Positions 1 through 11,800 of a stretch of DNA of 24,152 nucleotides are shown piece by piece; the first letter of the stretch is position 1, and the number at the start of each line of letters is the position of its first letter. The translations under genes were made by a program, and so were the position numbers. The DNA is from Ophiothrix spiculata (lineage: Eukaryota > Echinodermata > Ophiuroidea > Amphilepidida > Ophiotrichidae): assembly GCA_000969725.1 (NCBI GenBank), contig JXSR01S035422.1. One strand, given 5' to 3'. Below the pieces are notes generated by a model that saw only the letters and a program-made list of their open reading frames with translations, ran no database searches and was not told where the DNA came from.

Positions 1-837
1 TACCTTCTATTACTGTGCCTATTTTTGAACATGATGAAATTAGTTTTATCAATGTTGAGTGATAACTTATTGCATTTAAACCATAAAGAAAGATGATCCA
101 GTTCGGTGTTAACATTAGTAATCAGATCAGGAAGATTTGGGTGCGAGATAATAACTAATAATGATATGACAACCTTAATTTGTTGGCGAGGTTAAAAGTC
201 AATATACCAAAGTCAAAGTTCATAATGAGGTAATGCATGTAAGATGGGAATAAGATGACACAAGAGATTGCAGGTCGACTTGATTCTTCATGTTTTCTCA
301 AAAATTGCTTTTTCATTAACTTTTTGAAATGTTGTATTCATATACTCAAAATTATCCATTTGAGGCGCTGGAGTAAATCCATGAGTTTTCAATTATATAC
401 TATTGATGTCACTGCGGGTGCATAGTTTTATAACCAGAACTTCAAATAGCAATTTATATAAAAAATCCCAAGTTATAAACATTGATAGTATCAATGAGAA
501 GTTGCATCAGTTCATTAATCACAGTCTCTTTAGAAAAGGTAACTTTCAATTTTCACAAATCCAATATCGGCCCATAATGGGAACAATTTGATGGCTCCGA
601 ATGTATGACAAAGTTGGACTAGAAACATTTTCAAATGCATTTATGTGAGTTTCCTTTTTGAATGATAAATATGGCAATATGTTAGTTAGGTGTAAATCCT
701 TCAGCCAAATGATATTGTGTATTACTATTCTATGAATTGATTAATAAATGCGCATTTCATACGCGAGTGAAATGAGACAAAATAGATGCACTCGCGGTCA
801 ATTTTGATGCGTCCAAGTGCATTGATTTTGGCTCATT

Positions 838-998
838 CAGGCATGAGAATTTTCAGATAATTATCTGATTTCAGATATTTTGTCATCCAAAATCATCCAA
901 ATTCAGATAATTTGGGAGTTGATTTAACCTTTTAAGTGTTTTGGGGGTTAAATTTTACTAAATTCAGATATTTTCAGGAAAAATCATTCTCATGCCTG
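838..998. mobile_element. 161-bp TIR element, hAT-like
   Basis: A perfect 13-bp inverted repeat, CAGGCATGAGAAT / ATTCTCATGCCTG, bounds the element. The 6-bp direct repeat CTCATT (832-837 and 999-1004) flanks it and is the likely target duplication. The interior is AT-rich with several CAGATA motifs and no coding capacity. CAG...CTG ends fit a hAT-type MITE, but 6 bp is short for that superfamily. Confidence 0.75.
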
Positions 999-1599
999 CT
1001 CATTTTAAGAGCATAGTGGAATGCAAATTTATTAATCTAATTCATACACAACAGAAAATAATATTGTATATTTTGTGAAAAGAAATAAGGCCTTTAATTT
1101 GACCATCAAAATCCAAAACTTCTCTAAACTAAATAAATAATCACCTGACAAAAACAATGAAACATCCATACGCACTAAATGCCTGCCACACAAACCGGAA
1201 CGCAACAAGCGCAGTGCATTGTTGAGATCCACTGCACTCCGTGTACGTTATATTCTTGCATTCTGATTGGCTAGGTGAATCGCCATTGCGAAGGGAGGTT
1301 ACTTCCCATGCACCATAACATATAATAGCCCCCTTAATCAGGCCAGACGCAACATTTAGCATCTAGGCCTATCTCTAGTACTGAAAAACTCTGGGTGACA
1401 CACAAGACTGTATAAATTACAATTTATGAGCCAATATGTGACACGCAGGGTGTATGAATTACTATGAGCCAATATGAACATATTAATAAGAGAATGTCAT
1501 TTGTTAATTCAATGCTCATAAAGATCATAATGCTAGTGAGCTATCTTTAAGTTCTTTCTGTACTATGATGAAGGTATTCTCTGCCAACACCAAGGCTGT

Positions 1600-2285
1600 C
1601 TTATCAATGGACTTATGCTCAAGGCCCAAGTAGAAGGAAAATGATGTGTCCAGTTGAAGAAAAGACCTTGAGAACTAAGGTAAAATTAATAAGAATTTTA
1701 TGTTGTCAAACGCTCACAATTTCACTTCAGTGGACTTACACACTCAAAAGGCTCAAATTATAAGGAGATATTGCATCCATTTGAACAGTGGCGTAGCCAG
1801 GTTTTCGAAACTGAGGGGGCCACAATATGAAGATGAACCGACAGAACTGTATTGAGTGCTGTTTCGCCGCCCGGCCTGCGGCCGGTCGGTTCAATTTTAC
1901 CGACGGGCGCCTTTATTAACCGACGGACGGGTCATTAATGGGGGGGCCACGGCCCCCCCGGCCCCCCCCGGCCCCCTCTCTAGCTACGCCACTGCATTTG
2001 AATAAAAAAATAACTTAGAACAGTTACGGGAAAAATTTATAAGAACAGTTGAAGGTATGTTTTACACACATATAAGCTTCAATATAAATGGACTTGCAAC
2101 CAAGGGTGCAAAGATGCTGTGTCCAATTGAAAATAGACATTGAGAACAAAGTTCAACTTTATAAGAATATTTCAAGTATTTTTCTCCAGTAATAAAGATT
2201 TCTTGTCAATGTATTTATAATAAAGTCCCAAGTTGAAGCAGAACAATGTTGAAGAGGTAACAATGAGAACTAAGGTAAACACAAT
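1600..2285 (+). repeat. Four diverged tandem copies of a ~120-150 bp unit, possibly exon-derived
   Basis: Copies start near 1605, 1728, 2083 and 2200, each with a version of CAATGGACTTATGCTCAAG. At least two end in GAGAACTAAGGTAAA, which reads like an exon end plus donor. A hAT element (1796-1994) splits the second copy. The layout resembles the exon copies found later in the gene, so the source could be a VWA8 exon upstream of the window. No copy is a convincing functional exon. Confidence 0.55.
1796..1994. mobile_element. 199-bp hAT-type MITE with perfect 8-bp TSD
   Basis: It begins CAGTGGCGTAGC and ends GCTACGCCACTG, a perfect 12-bp inverted repeat. CATTTGAA flanks it on both sides (1788-1795 and 1995-2002), a perfect 8-bp target duplication as in hAT elements. 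The inside is GC-rich, with G-runs and C-runs able to pair and a CCGGCCTGCGGCCGG palindrome. It is non-coding and contrasts with its AT-rich surroundings. Confidence 0.92.
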
Positions 2286-2419
2286 ATAAATTACAGAAAA
2301 AATAACATATGTGGCAATGAAACTTATTATTGCAATTAACCACCTTAGCAAATAAGATTATTCTGAAGGCCTGGGTGGGAATATGCAGTGATCAGCTAAT
2401 ATCTTAAAGGACATGAATG

Positions 2420-2640
2420 GTGTATATAACAGTTACTAGTCCCCAACTCGTAATCATCGGGTATTGAGTGTCGTGGGTTTGAATCAGGTGGGCGGCATGT
2501 ATGGTGTCCTTGAGCAAGATACTTACCCTGATGTGCTCCTCTCAACCCAGGTGTCAAATGGGTACCATGCAGGATAACAGACTCGCAGTGAAGGAAGTGT
2601 GACGACTCTTTCATCGCAAATATAACAAATAAGTGGGGTC
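2420..2640 (+). mobile_element. Degenerate tRNA-derived SINE
   Basis: A possible B box (GTGGGTTTGAATC, 2473-2485) follows a tRNA-like head. Next come CTTGAGCAAGATACTTACC, TGCTCCTCTC and ACCCAGGTGTCAAATGGGTACC-like sequence. I recognise this order as a central domain found in many metazoan SINEs. No clear tail or target duplication is visible, so the ends are approximate and the copy looks old. Confidence 0.6.
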
Positions 2641-2728
2641 TGCCTCAATCGCTTTGAGGTTTTAGTCTAATATCATTAGCAGAAATTTCTAGGAGAAAAT
2701 AGAACTAAGAAATTGTTTTTTTTTTCAG

Positions 2729-2867
2729 GGCCCAGTCCAAATGGATTCCAGAAGTTTTCCTATCGATAGAGTTGAAGCCAGAGCTAGTAGTTTCACAGAG
2801 CAGCTATCTTGTTGGAATCTGCCAATGAGTGAAACCAATATGGTTGTAGATGTTGCTGTGTCTAAAG
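2729..2867 (+). CDS. VWA8: VWA8 exon 1 of window (phase 0 to phase 1)
   Basis: The exon is preceded by a long T-run ending in CAG and followed by the strong donor GTAAGA. It encodes residues 1-46 of the 714 visible ones, starting GPVQMDSRSF and ending MVVDVAVSK, plus the first base of a split Asp codon. It starts at an acceptor in phase 0, so an upstream exon must exist outside the window. This part of the protein lies between the ATPase modules and the VWA domain; I see no catalytic motif in it. Confidence 0.87.
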
Positions 2868-5800
2868 GTAAGAATAGTTTACATAGCTGCCCTATGTCAA
2901 AAAAAATATAGGAATGAAATAGACTAGTTAGTTGCTGACAAAACCATTACTGTTGAACAATGGCAAAAAGATATTGTTGTCTTAATTGGTTCATTTGTCA
3001 ATTTAGGTACAAGAATTTTTGAAGAAAATGAATCTCTATTAGAAACCAAAACGAAGAAGAATGACTCAGTGAATATGGCAAAGGTTCTGTCACCATGCCG
3101 TATTCTTTTAAAAGTGCAATTCATGATTTTGATGTGGCCTCTTTTCTAGCTAAACAAAAAGAGGAGTACTACATAAATATATACTGAAAATTTCACTTGA
3201 TTCTTACTGTTAGTTTCCAAGTTTACAAGCTTTTCAGCATTTTGAAAATCTCCATAGTCTACTGTGTTGTAATTACTGTCGGGGCCCCAACAATAATTAG
3301 AAAATGACACATTTTCTCTCTTTTTCAAAAAATGCAAGCACATATGAAAAATTGGTTTGGGGATCGTAACATATACCAGTTGAGGAATAATATAAACTAA
3401 CAAAATCAAATTTGATAGAGGTGACCTTCAGGGTGAAAAGTGAATCATGAATTGCCCCTTTAAAACCCTGTTTAAATTTTGTATCCCTTAATGATATATA
3501 TCGTAAAAGAAGACGTGTTCTAATTGTTCATGAACACTCCTGAAGGCATTTAGTAAATGAGGGAGACTTAAGTGCTCACCTTAGGGTAATTAAGGGCAGT
3601 AAACATAATCTTTATAACCTCTCAAGTTTCTATATTGCTGTAAATAGATATATTGGAAACATTACTCCCACTGATTAATCAAACGGTCTTGATCAGAATG
3701 AATTCAAGTTTAAACCTATCATCAGAAAGTACAACCTAAATGCTACAAATCTACTTTGGGTTTGCTGACGCTATCTGGTAATAGCTGTTTAGAATAGTCG
3801 ACCCAACAGCCCCATTATTTGTATTGGGCTTGTGACGTCCAAGATTGAAGTGCTGGATAAAAGTTTTCTAAAGAGTGTGGACCAAATGAATTGTTGATAC
3901 CATTGCTTCAGTGGAGTTGCTTCACATTGTTATTCACATCTGAGATACAGCTGTGAGAAAGCTGATTATCAACCTGAGGTTTTTGTAGCTAAGCTTTAGG
4001 CCCGATCCAGACTCCACTATCGTATAGAATATTTTGCTTATAATATTCTATGCTGACTACAAAATGACTTTAGTCATCGAATTTAACTGTGTGTTTTATT
4101 ATTGTTTCCTTAATATATATATCAGTTTGAAGTTGACCCAAATATTTTAACTTTCAGATCCAGTGCACGAGCTTCTTCATGTTGTGACCTGTAGTCCTGT
4201 CTGTCTATACACCATGAAACCACATGGTCAGAGTCTACAATTCACCGACTTGTACGGAGTGTTCCCTGGGTTACAGAGGAAGATGGTCAAGGCTGCAGCA
4301 TTAGGGGCTCCATTGCATGGCCAGGTCTTGCTGCATGAGGAGGCTGTAAGTACAAAATGATACACTAGAAAGAAAATGGTCAGTTTTGTAATTCACCATC
4401 TTATGTGGAGTGTTCACTAGGCCTGGGAGTTTCGGGAATTATTGCTCCCGAGACTCGAGTTGGTTTTTCGGGCAGGACTCGGGATTCCCGAAAATAATCC
4501 TGAAATATGAGAGTGCCGTTCACGTACGCAAAATTGTGTTTCATTGCATGTACTATGCTATGTCATGTGTGTTAGACTGCCGAATATGGCAACTTGTAAT
4601 GCTGTCATTTTTTGACAATTTGATACCGATTTTCAGACTTACCAAACCACTAGTCCATAAGAAATGTTTTTAAAATAATGACGATGTCCTTTAATTTTAT
4701 TATTTTCAATGTGAAATTCGAACATTTTCAAATGGTCGAACTCGGGTTGCGCTGTGTTCTTTTTGTCCACTAGCTAAGCTTGTTGGTCGTGTTTCGTGTA
4801 CACCATGTGGTACACGGTTCAATTTTTAGATGATGGAGAATTTGTTAATGCATTACTATAATTTGAACTGTTATAGACCAAATTTTTTACTAATACATTG
4901 TTGCAACCACAAATATTATAAAATGAAGGAAAAGTAAAGATTATTGCGATAAAATCAAGATCAAAATGTTGCTTTTTTCATGTTATTTACGCAAATAAAA
5001 CCCGGAAGTAAACGGCGCTATTTCAGCGGTACCCAGTTTTACGTTGCTCCAATGCAATGCTACTAGTACCGGTGGGAAAAGATCGCGTGACTCGGTGATT
5101 CGATCTTGTTATGAACTGCGCATGTGTAAGTGTGATAGTTAGTAGTTTATGAAAATAAGAACATCGCCATCTAGTGACATTAATAATAAAATAAACAAAA
5201 CAAGTTCATTTTTTGCGATCGAAGCGTAATTTTTTTGTTGATAAAATGACATTTTATCGGACAGCTTTGGTTTGTTTCGTGTTTTCGTCTATCGCATATT
5301 TCTTACGGAACACGAATCTTGCGTTCGTGTACCGGTACAACACTACTTTCGGATCATTGGTAATACATTAAAATGGATTACTACAGCTTGCATACGTAAA
5401 TTGTAAGTTCAATTACACCTACTACGAAAATGAAAAGTTGGTACTTTTAAATCGGGAAAATTTTTTTGTTCCCGAGTCCCGACTTTCACGGGCGGGACTC
5501 GAATTCCCGGGTCCCGATCCCAAATTTAGTGTTCACTAGATTTGGCCAAAAAAATTAATTGTTGTGTTGCCCTCAAGTGGGATTTCTGAAAAATTGTGTC
5601 GGTCGGTCGGAAAATATTTTTTTTTAAACTATTTTTTTTTAAAAGCACCTAAAGTACCAAATTTGGGTGCATTTTCCACTATTTTCAAAATATTTTCTCA
5701 AAAAATACCCAATCTGAGCAAAATTGGGTGCTTTCCCGACCCTAATATTTTTTTTTTAAATTTTGAATAGGGTCGGTCGCTGAGGGCAACATAACAATTT

Positions 5801-8800
5801 ATTTGTTTTGGCCTTACAGAGGAAAATAGTCAAGGGTGCTTCAGTTACATTGCCTCTGTCTGTGCGGTTGGTTGTGGTGTTGGGTATTTCCACAAATTTT
5901 CAATGAAACAAACGCCACCCCTTTTCTTTGGGTGGTGTTAAATGTTTAGGGATCTAAACACATAGGGGCACATGGCAAGGTCCTGCTACATTAGGAGGCT
6001 GTAAGTAAAAAATGACATACCAGTGGGTTATGCCCTTGGGCAATACATTTAATCTTGATTTGTTTGTCGATCTAAAGCATTGTGAGATAGCTGTTCTATC
6101 CAAGTGCTGATTGGTTTGTGTCTAAGCTTGCAATCTAGCAGGGATGCCAATTTTCCTAATTTATAAGGAATTCCTAATTTTTTGTCATTTTGGACAACTT
6201 TTCCTATTTTTTTTTTCAAATTAGAATTTGAAAAATTCAAGATTTTTTTATTAAAGTGATAGAAAGTTGCATAAAAATGGTTAAAATGGTAAAAATGTGC
6301 ATGAAAAGTGAGATTTTTGCACCCAAAATATCAAAAATCTTCTCCAAAAGGGAAAGCTTTTCTCACTCCGCTCGAAATTAGTATCCTACCAAGACTAATT
6401 TCCTTTTTTCTTTCCATACCCAAGTGGCATCTCTGATCTAGACAAAATGATTTTGGCAATTTCATGAAAGTACATAATAAATATAGATAGATGGTCAAGT
6501 CTAAACAAATATCTAATATTCACAGAAATAAATAATTTTGAAGCTTTAATTATCATGTTATGGGTATTTGAAATTCAAATTCCAAATAAATGAAACAAAT
6601 GTGGAGCACAAAAATGGTAAAACTCATTACAATTGTTCTATTGAATAAAATTGTTGTGTTTGTTAAGTGTCTTGAAATACCATTTATAAAACAATTTTTG
6701 GTTTTAAGTGTAAGAAAACAATGTCTTATCTTTTTGCAGGGCAATGTCGTCTTACTGGTTGACACCAATGCAGCAGCTGTCCACCGTCTCTTCCTCACTT
6801 CAGCTTTTGACACTGCAAAGGACAAGATTATGAAGCGTTTTACTAGTTCTGAGACAGAGACTTACAAGATGTGCAGTGATTTTTCTCATGAGAATTGGGT
6901 TGCCTTTTATCAACAAGGAGGGTAAGCAATTTTGGTCAACTTTATTTTTGAAGAGCTTAACATAGATTTAAGATTTCATATGAGTGGTGCTCTGGCAATA
7001 TGAGCGGAAAGTCACGATTTTCAAAATTGAGTTTATGGCATATTCTAATTCTCTATTATCTCAGCTTTTGAATGATATATAATATGTCATACTTTCTTTC
7101 TACAATTTTCATTTAGAGATCGAAATACAAGACAGTCCACTCAATATCTGGCAGTAAAAAATTGTCGCAAATCGATTTTAAAGTTACAGATTACTATAGT
7201 GTATAATAGCAAAATGCGATCAATTACCCGTAAATAATTGCACTTCCCGGCATAATTGACCTTCAAAACGCGAATTATAGGTTAACACTAATACATTAAT
7301 GCGTTTTATGTCAAAAAACGAAATTTGATCTTTTCATCATATTTTTACTTTAGCAGCCATTTATTCAAAATCTTCAATCGCGACTTTCCGCTCATTTTGC
7401 CAGAGCACCACACATATATTTGGTGTAAGATTGTATGAGTAATTATCTGAAAAATTCCTTGCGCCCATGTTTAATAATTTTCAGCCCTTAAGTACTTTGA
7501 CCCTTTATTTCAGTCGTATCGCATATGTCATGCAATATGTGGTTTTTGATGCCAAGCTAGAATATTGCCCTCAAAAAAGTTCCTAAATAGCGCAGCAAAG
7601 TCTCAAAGACTGTAAAGGGCACTTAGCATGATATCTAAGAGTAAAATTCAAGTTTTATTTCATCATTTCCAATGTTGGAAAGATTCAGGAATGAATGGAA
7701 AGAGTTAAACCAGAATTTCTGTTTTTTGTGATAGATACATTTAGCAGATTTTTACCCAAGGCCCCATTACCCCCATCCAACTTTGAATACTAAAAACTTT
7801 CAGTTCTCCCCATGACAAACTAATGAGTGATAAAATATCCTACATTCAAGTTTTTCACATCAACATTATTATAACTCTGTTTAGGTATATTCTTTACATT
7901 TTTGGTTACATTTTTGTGTTTTGCATTGTGCATATGAACTATGCATAACCAAATTTTTAAATCATGCTAAATAAACATTATTTTGAAGGATAGGTAACAT
8001 TGGACTGGTGATTTTATTTTGTTTCACATCAAAGCAATTTTCTTCTTCAACTATTGCCATAATCTTGATATTAACTTAATCTTTATTACATGACACAAGT
8101 AAAAATTTGCAAATGTAACACATCTGTTTTAAAAGTTAGAGTCGCCTAGCTAAATCAAGTTAACTATGCCTTTTAGTACCAAACAACACTTCTAAGCATG
8201 CTGTGTATTGCTTTTGTACAATTTCTCATGCGTCATGTAAGATGCAGACATCAATTTTCAATCATGATCAGTGGTCCTGCTAAGGACATATGGCGTGCCA
8301 TTGGCCCAGGATCTGGGATATATTTTTTTTTATTGCCACAACACTTTTCTGAAATTGTGTGAGAAAGATTTCTTTACACGTTTTATTCAACCAGTTTCAG
8401 TTCACGATTTTCGGGGGACGGGTTGGCGCAGTGTTTCTGACCTCGCCTTTCACCGTTGCGGCCCGGGTTCGGGTTCGATTCCCGGTCGGACCTAGGTTGT
8501 ACGTGAATTTGGTTGTCGATCCATACTCGTCCCCGCAGGTTTTCTCCGAGCACTTCGGTTTCCTCCTGCATCTAAAATCGAAAATTCTTTCCACTATTCT
8601 GTCTTTCGCACCACGGAGGCATCCCTTGAATTTAATGCATATGCACTATTGGGATTAGCCTGGCTTTCAGCCGAATGTTATAAATAAATATAAATAAAAA
8701 AATAAATTTTGGCGCAAGCACCTCTTCAACTTTGTCAAAATTGTTTGAATTGGCTCAAACTCAAAAACCTTAGAGCAAACACTGATCATGATAGCAAATT

Positions 8801-11800
8801 CTGTTCCCTATTGAAATTATAGCTATCATGATGTATCTTACTCAAAACTCCTGATTTTTATTTTTATTTTAGGAATACAATAGATGTACTTGACATACTG
8901 AATGGCAAGGCACACTCCTTAGATGTGCCCATCCAAATAGCCTCCCTGCACTTGGCATCACCTGATAGATGGATGATCACTGAAGTGGATTCTCCAAGGT
9001 ATGGTTCATTGAATGGATCTGAGGTTGGTTTGGGATGTGAAAAAGAGGGGGGGTGGGGCTTGGAAAAAATTATGATCGTCATCTTGGTGTACAATCCCTA
9101 GATGTGCCCATCCAGATAGCCTCCCTGCACTTGGCATCACCTGATAGATGGATGGTCACTGAAGTGGATTCTCCAAGGTATGGTTCATAGAGTGGATCTG
9201 GGGTTGGTTTGGGATGTGAATAGGAGGGGAAGCTTAGAATAAATTACGGTCATCATCTTGGTGTAGAAATTCATTGATGTGCCCATCCAGATAGCCTCAC
9301 TGCATCTGACTTCACCTGATAGATGGATGATTACTGAAGTTGATTTTCCAAGGTATGGTTCAATGAATAGATCTAGGGTTGGGTCAGGATGTGAAAATTG
9401 GGTAGGCTTGGAACAAGTTATGATCATATGGTTCATAGAACGGATCCGGGGTTGGTTTGGGATGTGAATAGGAGGGGAGGCTTAAATTATGGTCATCATC
9501 TTGGTGTAAAATCCATAGATGTCCCCATCCAGATAGCCTCCCTACATCTAGCTTCACCTGATAGATGGATGATTACTGAAGTGGATTCTCCGAGGTAAAG
9601 TTCTTGGATCTGGGTTTGGTTCATGATTTTCGATGGAAAACGTAAAATATAACAGTATAAAGTCACATTTAGTAGTATAAAATGCATATTTCCTCTAAAT
9701 AATGACCCACAAGCCGTGCATTGCTTGGTATTCATTATAAAATCCATGGAATGACATCATTCTTTAAAATATATGTGAAGAGTAAAAAAAAAAGATCAAC
9801 CGACCGACCGACCCAAATTTTTTATTTTTACAATGAAGGGCAAACAAACAATTATTTGGTCTTATTGAAGTGGATTCGCCAAGGTATTGATCATTGAATA
9901 GAACTGGGATTGGTTCAGGATGTGAAATGGAGGGGAGGCTTAAATTATGGTCATCATCTTGGTGTAGAAATTGACAAGGCAAAATCCATTGATGTCCCCA
10001 TCCAGATAGCCTCCCTGCATCTGACTTCACCTGATAGATAGATGATCACTGAAGTAGATTCTCCAAGGTTTATCACAGTTATACATTTAACTCCATATAG
10101 CAACCTTAGATGGATCGTAACTTGATTTCTGGAAATAGAGCGAAGTTCATTAATGTGTCGTTTTAATCCTTTAATCCGTAAAGCATGGTCTTTGCAAATA
10201 TTTAAAAAAGAGATATATTATCTTGCCAACATGGCTTTTATCATATTTTGTGGATGTTCCTGTATTTAATTGCATGCACTAAACTTCTTTAGTAATTGAA
10301 GTGGTAATCACTGACTTTGATTTACTATATTTCATCCCTTATTTTGATGCTTTCACGTCGCCAGCTCATGAAAACACTCTATAGGTCTGACATGTAGGTA
10401 TAGAATGCAAGTTTGGGATTTGCCTCTCAACATGTTTTATAAATCTTTATTTGTATAGGAAATATCTGTTGACCAACAAGCTAACACAGAATGGACTTGA
10501 ATGTCAGCTGAACTCTATTATGGAGAAACCAGTGGAAGATGAATATGGTATGTGTTATTAAGGTTTCTGTTGAGACTGTTTTTTCATGTCGACGTCAAAA
10601 TACTTGTCAACATAAAGTTGAAAGAGTTTATTTTTGCGGGAAAAACAAAATTGTTTGGATAAGCTCAATTACCCATTTTAGACATATAATATATAGTAAT
10701 GTGCTAGTTCTTTCTGCGTACGACAATATGGATGATATAAACTTTGTAACTTTATATCTTCTGTAACTTTTTGTTGAGAATCAGCGTAATAATTTTTAAA
10801 AGATGGTTGTAAATGACAAACAAATAATAAGTATTAAATTATTTATGTGACACTTTATAGCTCAACCGCTAATAAACAGCCATAAATTGACAATTAAACG
10901 TAAGTTTTTATGAATTTTTACTTGCCCAGTTTTTTCGACAAATCAGATTTCATGTCTACATGTCTAGATATGCTGTATGTCGACATAAATGTTAACATAA
11001 GGCATGTCAACAGAAACCTTATGTGTTATGCATGGAACTGATGTAGCTTGATATTTGAAATATACAAATATGCACTCGTCACAGGATGGACTTGAATGTC
11101 AGCTGAACACTGAATATGCACTTGTCTGCTCGAAAAAATTGTTCAGTAAAATATAAAAATGATATGATGACTTAAGTCAAGTCTTAACAATTTAGACTTC
11201 TGCTAGTTTTTTATTCATTCTGGTAATTTATTTTCTAATATTTATTGATAGAGCATATCATTAGTTAAGGGCCGTACGAAGGCATGTAAGCCAAGGGGGG
11301 CAAACACATTTACCGTCCCGAAATTCGTTTTTGTTCCGATGTATATACCGGCGTGAATATTTTGCTAGTTTCAGCCAAAAATCGATATAAAAACTTGATA
11401 TTTGTGCTAAAATTGGCTTATTTTGACTTAAAATTTGCGGGACAGTAATATCGGGACGGTAAAAGTAGTAACATATCGTCCCGTGCCCCCCTGCACCCCC
11501 CCTGCTTCGTACGGCCCTGCCCTGATTAGTGATACTGTATTAGATAAATGAATGAAGAAAAAACAAAAATATTGTCAATCTAGAAGAAAGAAAAATAACT
11601 TGCACACATTTTTTTTACTCATGAAGCACCATGTCATCTTTGAGGTAAGACAAAGTATTTATTCATTATCTTCACATCAATGTTTTGCTCATTATTCTTC
11701 AAATCCATGTATACAGGTTCATCGTCCCTTGTAACCAATGAACAGTTGAGTGTTGCTACGACCTCATTAGGCAAAGAAACACTGTCTAAATGCGTAGGAG

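Larger units (their letters stand above)
4378..6040 (+). repeat. Echo of exon 2 with donor, split by two transposons
   Basis: 4378-4417 matches exon 2 (source GTCAGAGTCTACAATTCACC and on to GAGTGTTCC). The match resumes at 5814 (TTACAGAGGAAAATAGTCAAG, source TTACAGAGGAAGATGGTCAAG) and again at about 5960-6002 (CACATGGCAAGGTCCTGCT). It ends GGAGGCTGTAAGTA, the exon end plus donor. A hAT element (4418-5528), a Harbinger-type MITE (5544-5813) and about 100 bp of unmatched sequence (about 5860-5958, with a CGCCACCCC/GGGTGGTG hairpin) interrupt it. Stops and indels make it non-functional. Confidence 0.85.

Noticed and set aside
1141-1362. Minus-strand ORF of 73 codons with relatively high GC
   Set aside because: No recognisable domain, no splice or promoter context, and a length expected by chance.
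3146-3409. Minus-strand ORF of 87 codons with hydrophobic ends
   Set aside because: Translation of AT-rich intron gives hydrophobic runs by chance, and there is no conserved motif.
6590-6739. In-frame 5' extension of exon 3 from an ATG
   Set aside because: The sequence is AT-rich and unlike VWA8, and it ends in a clear TTTTTGCAG acceptor, so it is intron.
8411-8490. Possible tRNA gene
   Set aside because: A and B boxes are present, but the arms do not form a proper cloverleaf and a SINE body and tail follow.
9185-9747. Minus-strand ORFs repeated through the exon 4 array
   Set aside because: They are antisense shadows of the tandem exon copies and carry no independent signal.
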